Part shown: positions 9,659-17,775 of the stretch, in pieces
Layout of the letters: every line of letters starts with the position of its first letter
Numbering within the stretch: position 1 is the stretch's first letter
DNA from: Lentzea terrae
GTDB lineage: Bacteria > Actinomycetota > Actinomycetes > Mycobacteriales > Pseudonocardiaceae
Direction: 5' to 3'
Assembly (NCBI RefSeq): GCF_003265345.1
Contig: NZ_QFWW01000023.1
Coordinates: 62,001-126,000, forward strand
DNA length: 64,000 bases
Notes under the pieces: generated by a model
The model's input: the letters and a program-made list of their open reading frames with translations, nothing else
The model's database searches: none
Told to the model about the DNA's origin: nothing
Made by a program: the position numbers and the translations under genes

Positions 9659-9956
9659 ATGGCAACGAAGAAGACAACACCGGACCCGCTGCCCAAAGTC
9701 GTGTACGCACAGGCTTCACCGAAGTCCATCGGCGGATCCTCCCTGTTCGACGCGACGCGCTCGATCGACCACCGCAACGTCGAGGCGTACATGTCCGAGG
9801 AACCGGTGGCCGCGACGCGGTGGCGCGGCTGCAGGCCGCCGGTTTCCAGGTGCTGCAGGTCTCGCCCTGCCAGGTCCGATCCCGCCTGGCCCGTTGGACG
9901 GGGTGTCGATCGAGGAGGCAGCGACGCTGTCGGCCTATCTGGCCGACCACGAGTAG
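9659..9956 (+). pseudogene. Decayed small gene, protease-prodomain-like
   Basis: ATG 9659 opens a sensible coding frame (TTPDPLPKVVYAQASPKSIG up to YMSEEP). At about 9807 the sense jumps to another frame (GRDAVARLQAAGFQVLQVSP), and near 9885 to a third (PLDGVSIEEAATLSAYLADH, then TAG 9954-9956). So at least two frameshifts, and perhaps an internal deletion, break one former gene of about 100-130 codons. The AVARLQAAGFQVLQVSP segment resembles the start of the small alpha/beta prodomain of S53/S8 proteases, as does the intact neighbour just downstream. No matching protease gene lies nearby. Confidence 0.55.
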
Positions 9957-9974
9957 CAGGAGGAGCATGGGGGT

Positions 9975-10274
9975 GTGAAGGCGGAAGCGAACGAACCGTT
10001 GTCGGCCGAGGTGGTCCTGCGCGATGTCGCGGGCGCCTCGGCCGTGCGGCAGTGGTTCGCCGGCCGCGGCTTCACGACGAGCGCCCCCGCGGGCGTCAGC
10101 TTCAGCGTCACGGGACCGCGCTCGCTGTTCGAGAGGACGTTCCACGTCGACTTCGACGAGGACAACCGGCCGGGCCGCGACGTCCTCGAACTCCCCCCGC
10201 CCGCCACCATTCCCGACGCGGTGGACGTCGTGACGTTCTCCGCGCCGCCGGACTTCGGCTCTGCCTCCTACTGA
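9975..10274 (+). CDS. Stand-alone S53-type prodomain-like protein
   Basis: A 99-residue protein from GTG 9975, preceded by GGAGGAG. The segment VRQWFAGRGFTTSAPAGVS followed by FSVTGPRSLFERTFHVDFD matches the pattern of the pro-kumamolisin activation domain (a WL..GL stretch, then V.GT...E..F). It ends VVTFSAPPDFGSASY, so there is no catalytic domain. No signal peptide is visible. The upstream partner (9659-9956) is broken by frameshifts. I think this is an orphan of a two-gene set that once accompanied a peptidase; it could act as a free inhibitor or chaperone domain. The stop overlaps the convergent MarR gene by 7 bp. Confidence 0.6.
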   Translation: MKAEANEPLSAEVVLRDVAGASAVRQWFAGRGFTTSAPAGVSFSVTGPRSLFERTFHVDFDEDNRPGRDVLELPPPATIPDAVDVVTFSAPPDFGSASY

Positions 10275-10753
10275 GGGGTGCCGGCCGCGATGTCCTGCAC
10301 GACCTGACAGGTGTTCTCGACCGGGTCTGCGGCGTTGGCGTGCACGGCGAGCTTGCGGAGCAACGCCTTCAGGCTCGCCTGATCTTCGCGGGACAGTCCG
10401 GCCAGCACGTGCGCCTCGGCGTGCTGGAGTCGTCGATCGAGATCCGCCAGCCGAGTGCGACCGGTGTCCGTGGCGACGACGAGACGCGTGCGGCGGTCGG
10501 TGGGTGCATGCTGCCGGGTCACCAGAGAGGCGCGTTCGAGGTCGTCGAGCAGGTAGGTCATCACCGTGCGGTCGATGCCGAGCTGCTGGCAGAGCGCGGA
10601 CTGGCTTTCCGGCTGGTCACGGGTGGCAGCAGTGAGGATCTGATAGCCGCGGTGGCCGCCCGGCAGGTCGCCCACCGCCAAGTTCGTCGCCTTGACGTAG
10701 GCGCGGAACACCACGCCGAGGGTCCAGCCGAAGTCTTCGTCGAGGGCGGTCAC
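10268..10753 (-). CDS. MarR-family transcriptional regulator
   Basis: GTG 10753 gives a 161-residue protein; a longer frame to 10807 exists, but it would cover the promoter of the divergent gene. The winged helix is clear: ESQSALCQQLGIDRTVMTYL is the recognition helix region and DRRTRLVVATDTGR is the wing. MarR proteins are dimeric repressors released by phenolics, oxidants or drugs. The divergent target is the luciferase-like/hemerythrin fusion gene (10817). Repeats that could be the operator lie between them at 10774-10800. Ligand unknown. Confidence 0.85.
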   Translation of the reverse strand: MTALDEDFGWTLGVVFRAYVKATNLAVGDLPGGHRGYQILTAATRDQPESQSALCQQLGIDRTVMTYLLDDLERASLVTRQHAPTDRRTRLVVATDTGRTRLADLDRRLQHAEAHVLAGLSREDQASLKALLRKLAVHANAADPVENTCQVVQDIAAGTPQ

Positions 10754-10773
10754 CGACCAATAATAGCGCGAGC

Positions 10774-10810
10774 AGAACGTCTGTAGAACAGAACATCTGT
10801 GTGGCATACT
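10774..10810. promoter_or_regulatory. MarR operator region and -10 box of the 10817 gene
   Basis: Two 11-bp direct copies AGAACRTCTGT (10774-10784 and 10790-10800) flank and overlap the inverted repeat TCTGT-AGA-ACAGA (10780-10792). A CATACT -10-like box at 10805-10810 lies 6 bp before ATG 10817, which suggests a leaderless transcript whose -35 region is covered by the repeats. This fits MarR repression. The assignment is inferred. Confidence 0.5.
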
Positions 10811-10816
10811 TTCGGC

Positions 10817-12277
10817 ATGTCAGATTACGGCCACTCGCTCGAGTTCGGTGTGTTCCTGCCGCCCGCCGCCGACCGGTTCGACGACGCGCTGCGGCTCGCG
10901 CAGGCCGCCGACGTGCTCGGACTGGAGCTCGTGAGCATCCAGGACCACCCGTACAACGCCGCGTTCCTCGACACCTGGACGTCGTTGTCGGTCATCGCCG
11001 CGGCCACGTCCAACGTCCGCGTCTTCCCCAACGTCGCCAACCTGCCGTTGCGCCCGCCCGCGATGCTCGCGCGCGCCGCCGCGAGTCTCGACGTCATCAC
11101 CGGTGGCCGGGTCGAGCTCGGCCTCGGCGCCGGGGCGTTCTGGGACGCCATCGCCGCCATGGATGGGCCGCACCGGACCGCGGCCGAGTCGGTCGAGGCG
11201 CTGGAAGAAGCCATCTCGGTGATCCGGACACTGTGGAGACCGGGGAGAGGAATCCGGTTGCAGGGCAAGCACTACTCGCTCAACGGTGCACGGCCCGGCC
11301 CGTTCCCCGCGCACGACATCGGCATCTGGCTCGGCGCGTACAAGCCGCGGATGCTGAAGCTGACCGGACGCATGGCGGACGGGTGGCTGCCGTCGGCCGC
11401 GTACGCGCCGCCGAACCAGCTGGCCGGGATGAACGCGATCATCGACGAGGCCGCGGAGGAAGCCGGGCGATCGCCGAAGGACGTCCGCAGGCTCTACAAC
11501 GTCGACGGCAGCTTCACCGCCGAGCAGCTCGCCGAGCTCGCGCTGAACGAGGGCGTCAGCGGGTTCATCCTCATGGTCAACGGCGACGACGAGGTGCGCC
11601 GGTTCGCGGAGGACGTCGCACCGGCCGTGCGCGAGATCGTTGCGGGAGAACGGACTTCAGGCCCAAAAGCAGGTGACCGGCTCGGGGTCGTCCCGACGCC
11701 GGACGACGGCACCCGGCTGTCCGACGAACGCCTGTGGGACGAGACGAAGCGCCCGACCGGCCCGGCGCCGAAGGCCGACGCCGTCTACACGCCGTCCGGC
11801 AAAGCGCTCGGCAGGCAGCTGATCGACGTGCACGACCACCTGCGGCAGGAACTGGCCAAGGTCCGGTCGCTGGTCAAGCAGGTCGCGGAGGGCGCGCTCG
11901 ACGTGGGCGCCGCCCGGTCCGAGATCAACACGATGACCATGCGCCAGAACAACTGGACCATGGGCGCGTACTGCGAGAGCTACTGCCGGCTGGTCACGAT
12001 GCACCACACGCACGAGGACCGGTCGTTGTACCCGCAACTGCGGCGCGGTGACGAGCGGCTCGGCCCGGTGCTCGACCGGCTGACCGAGGAGCACCGGGTC
12101 ATCCACGACGTGCTCGAACGCGTCGACGCCGCGCTGGTGGCGGTGGTCGGCGACCAGAAGCGGATCGTGGACCTGCAGGACGCCGTGGACGTGCTGACCG
12201 ACACGCTGCTCTCGCATCTGTCCTATGAGGAGCGCGAGCTGGTCGAACCGATGGCACGAATTCCGTACCACTACTGA
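10817..12277 (+). CDS. LLM-class flavin/F420 oxidoreductase fused to a hemerythrin domain
   Basis: The start is ATG 10817, because the upstream in-frame ATG (10799) lies inside the promoter. Residues about 5-290 are a luciferase-like TIM barrel (EFGVFLPPAADRF, FPNVANLPLRPPAMLARAAA, DVITGGRVELGLGAGAFWDA). Residues about 330-480 are a hemerythrin HHE helix bundle with the expected iron ligands (DVHDHLRQEL, MHHTHEDRSLYP, EEHRVIHDVLER, HLSYEERELVEP). Luciferase-like enzymes oxidise or reduce substrates with FMN or F420; the non-heme di-iron HHE domain binds O2 or NO. The fusion suggests an oxygen- or NO-sensing oxidoreductase, under control of the divergent MarR. 486 residues; both halves look complete. 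Confidence 0.85.
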   Translation: MSDYGHSLEFGVFLPPAADRFDDALRLAQAADVLGLELVSIQDHPYNAAFLDTWTSLSVIAAATSNVRVFPNVANLPLRPPAMLARAAASLDVITGGRVELGLGAGAFWDAIAAMDGPHRTAAESVEALEEAISVIRTLWRPGRGIRLQGKHYSLNGARPGPFPAHDIGIWLGAYKPRMLKLTGRMADGWLPSAAYAPPNQLAGMNAIIDEAAEEAGRSPKDVRRLYNVDGSFTAEQLAELALNEGVSGFILMVNGDDEVRRFAEDVAPAVREIVAGERTSGPKAGDRLGVVPTPDDGTRLSDERLWDETKRPTGPAPKADAVYTPSGKALGRQLIDVHDHLRQELAKVRSLVKQVAEGALDVGAARSEINTMTMRQNNWTMGAYCESYCRLVTMHHTHEDRSLYPQLRRGDERLGPVLDRLTEEHRVIHDVLERVDAALVAVVGDQKRIVDLQDAVDVLTDTLLSHLSYEERELVEPMARIPYHY

Positions 12278-12333
12278 GTGCACCTCGGCGTGTGCGGGAC
12301 CGAGTTGCAACCGAACGCCCAGAGACTGGAGGC

Positions 12334-12789
12334 GTGAACACCAGGAAGCGAGTTGATCCAGTCCGACGTGGACGTACGATTCTGGGTGCCACCTCGGTGC
12401 TCACGGCAGTCGCCGCGGGCACACGCGCCGCCGTGGGGTTCACCCACGAGGCCGAAACCGAGCTCGCGATCCGCGCGAAGAAGGGCCTCGACATCACGGT
12501 CGCGCTCCACACCGGACTGACCTGGGGCTGGCTCGTGTTCGCGGTGCTGGCCGCCGTGGCCGCGGTTCCGTTGCTCCTCAACGGTTCGGGCCGGGTGTTC
12601 GCGGCCGGGGTCTGCTACGCGCTGGGCATGCCGTTGCTGCTGCTCGGCATCGGTGTGCCCGCACCGGTTTCGGCGGTCAGGACGTGGACGTGGGTGGCGT
12701 GCGGCGTCATCGTGCTGCTCGCCGGCCTGGTCATGCTGACGTCCGGACCCGTGCCGCAGCAACGTCGTCGATCTGTGCGAACTCGCTGA
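12334..12789 (+). CDS. Small integral membrane protein
   Basis: GTG 12334 follows GGAGG and gives 151 residues. There is a basic N-terminus (NTRKRVDPVRRGR), then four hydrophobic segments: GATSVLTAVAAGTRAAVGF, TWGWLVFAVLAAVAAVPLLL, FAAGVCYALGMPLLLLGIGV and TWVACGVIVLLAGLVMLTSG. The C-terminus is basic (QQRRRSVRTR). No family recognised. It lies 56 bp after the luciferase-like gene on the same strand, so it may be co-transcribed, although nothing in the sequence ties its function to it. Confidence 0.7.
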   Translation: MNTRKRVDPVRRGRTILGATSVLTAVAAGTRAAVGFTHEAETELAIRAKKGLDITVALHTGLTWGWLVFAVLAAVAAVPLLLNGSGRVFAAGVCYALGMPLLLLGIGVPAPVSAVRTWTWVACGVIVLLAGLVMLTSGPVPQQRRRSVRTR

Positions 12790-12809
12790 AAATCGCGGCG
12801 AGGCCTGGC

Positions 12810-13310
12810 ATGGTGTCGGCCATGATCGAGACAGCCCGCCTGGCGGGGTTCTTCGCCGCCCACGGAGTCTGGTGCGTTTCCGAAGGAGAGACGCTGGTCC
12901 CGTTGATCGGGTACCTGCACCCCGACGGCGAGTACGGCATGGACAGGCTGATGTACGACGACTACGCCGAGGGCGCCCGCGTCGGCCGGGACGCGCTGGC
13001 GGACGGCGATCCCAGCTGGGTCGGCGCCGTGCTGGTAGCCGACGGCTACATCCACCTGGAACAAGGCAAGACCGACGCGTTGATCATCGAGGCCGTCCAG
13101 TACGGCCCGTACCGGCAGAGCATGCAGGTCGCGCTGCCGTACCGGCCTGCCGACACCCCGCACGGGTTCGCGGTGCACAGGCCCAAGTTCATGGACGCGG
13201 ACTGCAACGACCCGGCGTTCGACGCGATCGGTGAGGCGTTCTTCGTCGGTGCCGCTTCCCACACGGAAGCCAACGCCGTGTGGGAAGCGCACCTCGACGA
13301 GTCCGTCTAG
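12810..13310 (+). CDS. Hypothetical cytoplasmic protein
   Basis: A 166-residue acidic protein from ATG 12810 (GAGG six bases upstream); ATG 12822 is an alternative. It has no signal peptide or membrane segment. It contains FAAHGVWCVSEGETLVPLIG, YIHLEQGKTDALIIEAVQYG and HRPKFMDADCNDPAFDAIGE. The pattern suggests a compact alpha/beta protein, but I do not recognise the family. The codon usage is that of a normal host gene, and the convergent region beyond it holds a palindromic element. Confidence 0.7.
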   Translation: MVSAMIETARLAGFFAAHGVWCVSEGETLVPLIGYLHPDGEYGMDRLMYDDYAEGARVGRDALADGDPSWVGAVLVADGYIHLEQGKTDALIIEAVQYGPYRQSMQVALPYRPADTPHGFAVHRPKFMDADCNDPAFDAIGEAFFVGAASHTEANAVWEAHLDESV

Positions 13311-13367
13311 CGCCGCGACCGCCAGCCTTCGCCGCGTCTTCGGCGCTCAGCAGGGCGCCTCGCGGCA

Positions 13368-13410
13368 CGGCCCCACGACCACATACAACCAGTATGAGGA
13401 CGCGGGGCCG
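13368..13410. repeat. Nested palindromic intergenic element
   Basis: Outer arms CGGCCCC (13368-13374) and GGGGCCG (13404-13410) enclose a second inverted repeat CATAC-AACCA-GTATG (13382-13396). The element lies in the 158-bp gap between convergent genes. Its minus strand would translate as SYWLYVV in one frame and GALLSAEDAAKAGG in another, strings I remember as recurrent false C-termini in Pseudonocardiales annotations. That suggests a dispersed extragenic repeat; it may also act as a terminator. The second copy would have to be sought outside this window. Confidence 0.45.
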
Positions 13411-13468
13411 GCACCACGATGCACCCGTCTGACCACCGAACACGGGGCAAAGGCTGACGGCCACGGCA

Positions 13469-15553
13469 CTAACGCGCGGACACGACGGTGCAGGTGGCGC
13501 TCGCCTGCTTGTTCGGGTTGCTCTCCGAAACGGCCGTCAGCGTCACCTTCGACGTCATCGAGCCGCCGTTGCGCTGAGCGTGCACCGGCACCTCCACCCT
13601 GCCACCGAACTTGGCCGTGGCGAGGGCGTTGGGCACCGAGACGGTCCACCCGTTCGCAGCCGTGGCCGAGACCCGGTACACGTCACCGTCGATGTACTGC
13701 GTGACGGGCTCCGGATGCTGGGAGGTGGGCGGCGCGGAACGGCCGGTGTTGACCACCGGGAACCGGCAGGTCGCCACGCCGTCCTGGGTGCGCGCCTGGC
13801 CCGGCAGCACCTGCACACCGCGCTGCTGCGGACCGGCGCCGTCCAACGACCGGATCGCCACGGTGTAGGACAGGATGCCGCGCCCGTCGCGGTGCACGTC
13901 CAGGATGTAGAAGTGCAGGCGGTTGGCCGTGTCGACGAACTCGTACTCGCTGCCCGAGTTGGTGCCCGCGTGGAACAGCGCGTCCGACAGCTGCCGGTAG
14001 TCGCCGACCGTGATGGGCACCTTGGTGCCGTCGGGCAGGACGTAGTCGGTCATGCCGATGTCCTGCGGGTTCGAGTCGATGACCCACGTGAACGGGGCCG
14101 TGTCCTGGTTCTTCGTCTTGGCCAGCAACACACCCGCGTCCGGCGTGAACGAGTCGGCGCCCATCCGGTCGACGACTTCGAGCGTGTAGTTGTTGTAGCC
14201 GCCGCCGTCGCAGAACGGGTTGGTGTTCACGTTGCACGACGGCGTCTTGTCGCCGGTGCCGAGTGCGAGGTTGATTCCGGTCAGGCCGTTCGCACCGGGA
14301 TTGACCTCGCGGGCGGTGATCTTCGCGATGACCGTGCCGGAACCGGAGAGCGCTTCCCTGGACAGCCGCAGCACGTTGCGCTCGTCGATGATGCCGAGCT
14401 TGATCTTGTTGCGCAGCGTTTGCTGTGCGCCGAGTGACCCGCCCGCGGTCGCGGGGATGGTCCAGCGCGAGTGCGGGCCACCGGGACCGTTGAACGCGCC
14501 GCGCGACAGCATGTCCCACGGGCCGCTGTAGTCGCGGCGCGGCGGGCTGCCGTACGGGTTGTTGTAGTTGTCGCCGATGCCGAGGATGTGGCTCAGCTCG
14601 TGCGCGTACACGCCCTGGCCGGAGCTTTCCGCCTGCGTCGACGAGCCGCCGCCCGCGTTGGGCCAGATGCTCGACCCTGCTGCCCACGACGTCCAGTCGA
14701 CGTACCGCGTGCGCGACCAGTTCGGCAGCGCGGGGTCCGGCGGGCCGAAGTCGTCGGTGACGTCCTCCTTGGTGCGGAACTTCATCATCCCGAACTCCTG
14801 CCAGGTGCCGGACTCGTCCTGGCCCGCGGACAGGTAGTAGATGAAGTCGTAGCCGGCCGGCACCTCGCCGCCGACGTCCGCGACCCACGCGGCTCGGCCG
14901 TCCGTGCGGATGTTGCGGTTGCACGAGTCGCCGGCCGGGCATGCGGTGCCGCCCTGGAACTCCATGGCGTACTCGTGGTCCTTGCCCGGCATCGTGTACG
15001 GGCCGAACGCCTTCAGCTCGACGCCGTAGCGCCCGCCGGAGGTCTCCATCCAGTACTCGTGCACGGTGTGGCCGCGGTTGAGGCCGTTCGGCTTGTTGAG
15101 GAAGTCCTGGTAGAACTGCGCGACCTCGTTGCGCGGCACGCCGTTGGCCTCGGCGCTCGGGTTGCCGAACACGGTCGAGTTCTTCGGTTGCGTGACGACG
15201 AACGGCTGGTTCGGGTAGTCCAGGAGGACCAGCGCGCCCTTGAAGTTGCGCACCGAACCACGCACCGACGGGTCGGCCCAGTTGGTGCCGGGGATCTTCT
15301 TGTAGTCCCGTTCCCACGTCATGTGGTCGGGGTTGACCCAGTTCTGCGGGTCGACGGGGCCGGGGAAACCGGCGAGGGAGGCCACGCGGGCGGCGTCTCT
15401 GGACTGCTGCCAGGGCTGCTGCTGGGGCCAGTGGTCGTACTGCCACGGATGCGTTGGCTGGTCAGGGGATGCGGCCGAGTTGCCGGCCGTGACCATCGCG
15501 ACCGAGAGGAGCGCGGTGATCAGCAGGGCAGGGCGCCGTTTTGAGCGATCCAT
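13469..15553 (-). CDS. Secreted M6-family metalloprotease (immune inhibitor A type)
   Basis: ATG 15553 follows GGTGGAGGC and gives 694 residues. The N-terminus is a signal peptide (RRPALLITALLSVAMVTAG). The zinc site is HELSHILGIGDNY (His318, Glu319, His322), followed by the conserved YSGPWDMLSRGAFNGPGGPH region that carries the downstream ligand and Met turn of M6 peptidases. The C-terminal third is beta-rich (HAQRNGGSMTSKVTLTAVSE), probably an appended sandwich domain. It is exported and likely degrades extracellular proteins. It lies 57 bp after the histidine kinase gene on the same strand, so it may share the two-component operon or be its target. Confidence 0.9.
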   Translation of the reverse strand: MDRSKRRPALLITALLSVAMVTAGNSAASPDQPTHPWQYDHWPQQQPWQQSRDAARVASLAGFPGPVDPQNWVNPDHMTWERDYKKIPGTNWADPSVRGSVRNFKGALVLLDYPNQPFVVTQPKNSTVFGNPSAEANGVPRNEVAQFYQDFLNKPNGLNRGHTVHEYWMETSGGRYGVELKAFGPYTMPGKDHEYAMEFQGGTACPAGDSCNRNIRTDGRAAWVADVGGEVPAGYDFIYYLSAGQDESGTWQEFGMMKFRTKEDVTDDFGPPDPALPNWSRTRYVDWTSWAAGSSIWPNAGGGSSTQAESSGQGVYAHELSHILGIGDNYNNPYGSPPRRDYSGPWDMLSRGAFNGPGGPHSRWTIPATAGGSLGAQQTLRNKIKLGIIDERNVLRLSREALSGSGTVIAKITAREVNPGANGLTGINLALGTGDKTPSCNVNTNPFCDGGGYNNYTLEVVDRMGADSFTPDAGVLLAKTKNQDTAPFTWVIDSNPQDIGMTDYVLPDGTKVPITVGDYRQLSDALFHAGTNSGSEYEFVDTANRLHFYILDVHRDGRGILSYTVAIRSLDGAGPQQRGVQVLPGQARTQDGVATCRFPVVNTGRSAPPTSQHPEPVTQYIDGDVYRVSATAANGWTVSVPNALATAKFGGRVEVPVHAQRNGGSMTSKVTLTAVSESNPNKQASATCTVVSAR

Positions 15554-15610
15554 GCCTCCACCGTGGTGCAGACCAGCCTCGGCCAACCACGGCCGATCGT
15601 CGGTTGACCA

Positions 15611-16960
15611 CTACGTCTCGCATGGCAGCTTGAGACGAACGGACGCACCCCGGCCGTTGGGCACGAACCTGACGGAACCTCCGTGCACCGCAACGATGTC
15701 CGCCACGATCGCCAGACCGAGGCCGGAACCGGGCAGGCCGCGGGCGGCAGGCGCGCGCCAGAACCGCTCGAACGCCGATTCCCGGTGCTCGGCGGGCAGT
15801 CCGGGGCCCTCGTCGGTGACGGTGAGCCAGCCGGGCCGGGAGCGGACCGTGATGGTGGAGCCGGCCGGGCCGAACTTCACCGCGTTGTCCAGCAGGTTCA
15901 GCACGCTGCGTTCGAGCGCGGCCGCGTCCCCGACTGTCTGCCACGGCGAGCGGTCGACGTCGAAGACGTGGTCGTGGGCACGGCTGCGGGCGCGGTTGAC
16001 GGCGCGGTCGATCACCTCGGCGACCTCGACCGGTTCGCGGGCCAGCTCGCGGTCGTCGCGGGCCAGCACGACGAGCTCGGTGACCAGGTCGCTGAACTCC
16101 TGGCTCTGGGCCTGCAGCCGGTCGAGCACCTCGTCGCGCTGGGGCAACGGGCGGCCGGTGCGTTCGCTGCGCACCAGCAGATCGATGTTGGTGCGCAACG
16201 AGGTCAGCGGCGTGCGCAGCTCGTGAGCGGCATCGTTGACGAGATCCCGTTGGCGGCGGCGGGATTCCGCGAGGGCGGCGGTCATCGACGTGAAAGCGCG
16301 GCCGAGTCTGCCGACCTCGTCCTGGCCCGAGACGGTGACCGGCGTGGTCAGGTCCTCGGTGCGGGCGATGTGCTCGACGGTCTCGGTGAGGCGTTCCATC
16401 TGGGCGAGCGCGCGTCTGGTCAGCCACTGGCCGAGCCCGGCCACGAGCAACGTGCCGAAGATCGACACGCTCAGCAGGACACCGCCGAGCGCCGTCAGCG
16501 TGTCGTCGATCTCCTCGAGGCTGCGGCTGAGGATCAGGACCTCGCCGTTGTCCAGCGGTACCAGCAGAACCCGCACCGACGTGCCGGACGCGGTCAGGCC
16601 GTCGCGGAACGTCGTGGTGCTCGTCTGCTGGTCGCCGGCGACGTCGACGACCGGGTCGACGCCGGGTGGTGCGCAGGTGCTGCCGTCCAGCTTGAGCAGC
16701 TGGATGCCCTGGAGGACCTGTTGCAGCCCTTCGCCCGGCACGGCCGCGTCGCAGCGCAGCTTGAACTCCCGCCGCATCCCCGGCTCCGGCGGCCGGGTGA
16801 CGGGCGGTGGCAGGCTCGCCAGCAACGACTTGTCGAGCTGGGTGCTCAGGTTGTGCTCGGTGACGAGCCAGGTGACGACGCTGATGCCCGCGATCGCGAC
16901 GGCCACCACGCAGGCGGTGATCAACGCGAGTTTGCTGCGCAGCAACACCGGAGCTTTCAC
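15611..16960 (-). CDS. Sensor histidine kinase (MprB/BaeS-like)
   Basis: GTG 16960 overlaps the response regulator stop by 4 bp (GTGA). 449 residues: TM1 (LALITACVVAVAIAGISVVT), an extracytoplasmic sensor of about 110 residues with two Cys, TM2 (VLLSVSIFGTLLVAGLG), a HAMP linker, a dimerisation helix with phospho-acceptor His246 (NDAAHELRTPLTSL), then the N box (NLLDNAVKF) and the G boxes (TDEGPGLP, GSGLGLAIV). All catalytic motifs are present. It phosphorylates the coupled OmpR-type regulator. The nearest described relatives by architecture are MprB-type envelope-stress kinases; the signal is unknown. Confidence 0.92.
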   Translation of the reverse strand: MKAPVLLRSKLALITACVVAVAIAGISVVTWLVTEHNLSTQLDKSLLASLPPPVTRPPEPGMRREFKLRCDAAVPGEGLQQVLQGIQLLKLDGSTCAPPGVDPVVDVAGDQQTSTTTFRDGLTASGTSVRVLLVPLDNGEVLILSRSLEEIDDTLTALGGVLLSVSIFGTLLVAGLGQWLTRRALAQMERLTETVEHIARTEDLTTPVTVSGQDEVGRLGRAFTSMTAALAESRRRQRDLVNDAAHELRTPLTSLRTNIDLLVRSERTGRPLPQRDEVLDRLQAQSQEFSDLVTELVVLARDDRELAREPVEVAEVIDRAVNRARSRAHDHVFDVDRSPWQTVGDAAALERSVLNLLDNAVKFGPAGSTITVRSRPGWLTVTDEGPGLPAEHRESAFERFWRAPAARGLPGSGLGLAIVADIVAVHGGSVRFVPNGRGASVRLKLPCET

Positions 16961-17625
16961 GGTGCCGACTCGCGCAGGATGAACCCCATGCCGCGCACGG
17001 TGTGCAGCAGGCGGGGGCGGCCGCCGATCTCGGTCTTGCGGCGCAGATAGCCGATGTACACGTCGAGGTTGTTGGTGCCGTGGTCGCGTCCCCACACGGC
17101 GTGCTTGAGGTGTTGCTTGGTCAGCAACCGTTCCGGGTCGCCGAGGAACACGGCCAGCAGGTCGAACTCGGTCGGTGTCAGGTCGAGCCGCTCGTCCCCG
17201 CGCACCACCTCGCGGGCCTGCGGATCCATGCGCAGATCGGCGAAGTGCAGCAGCCGCGGGATGGTCTTCTGCCGGTTCTGCTTCAGGAGTGCGCGGACGC
17301 GGGCCAGCAGCTCTTCCAGTGCGAACGGCTTGACCAGGTAGTCGTCGGCGCCGGCGTCCAGGCCGGTCACCCGGTCGCCCAGCGCGTCCCTGGCGGTGAG
17401 CATCAGCACGGGCAGACGCTCCCCTGCCGCACGCAACCGCCGGCACGCCTCCGAACCGTCGACGTTCGGCATCATCAGGTCGAGAATCGCCAGGTCGACG
17501 CCCCTGAGCGAGCGCAGGGCCTCGGCACCGTCCGCGGCCGTGGTGACCTCGTAGCCCTCGAACTCGAGGCTGCGCCGCAGACTGTCCCGCACGTCCGGGT
17601 CGTCGTCCACCACGAGCAGTCGCAT
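16957..17625 (-). CDS. OmpR-family response regulator (MprA-like)
   Basis: 222 residues. Receiver domain with acidic pocket (VVDDDPD) and phospho-acceptor Asp49 (AILDLMMPN), the switch Thr in LMLTARD, and Lys in DYLVKPF. The C-terminal winged helix is OmpR type (LTPTEFDLLAVFLGDPERLL, then GTNNLDVYIGYLRRKTE). It is the first gene of the two-component operon, translationally coupled to the kinase. A pair of 20-bp direct repeats in the divergent promoter region (17671-17723) is the probable binding site, so the divergent glycosyltransferase operon is a likely target along with autoregulation. Confidence 0.93.
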   Translation of the reverse strand: MRLLVVDDDPDVRDSLRRSLEFEGYEVTTAADGAEALRSLRGVDLAILDLMMPNVDGSEACRRLRAAGERLPVLMLTARDALGDRVTGLDAGADDYLVKPFALEELLARVRALLKQNRQKTIPRLLHFADLRMDPQAREVVRGDERLDLTPTEFDLLAVFLGDPERLLTKQHLKHAVWGRDHGTNNLDVYIGYLRRKTEIGGRPRLLHTVRGMGFILRESAP

Positions 17626-17670
17626 GGGGCGACGGTAGAGCCGAAGTCTGTGAGCCAGCTGTGCATCGCC

Positions 17671-17723
17671 GTCCTCACGATTCTCTCAGCAAAAGCCAAG
17701 GACGTTCTCACGACCGCGTCAGC
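17671..17723. promoter_or_regulatory. Direct repeats 33 bp apart, probable response-regulator boxes
   Basis: Two 20-bp copies, 17671-17690 and 17704-17723, match at 14 of 20 positions and share the core CTCACGA-N5-TCAGC. Their offset is 33 bp, three helical turns, so both lie on one face of the DNA. They sit between the divergent response regulator (start 17625) and GT2/GtrA gene (start 17776). Tandem boxes are typical for OmpR-family dimers. Confidence 0.5.
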
Positions 17724-17775
17724 AGGCTCGGTTTCACAACGGTCACCACGGTGTCCACAGTGGAACGGAGAACCA

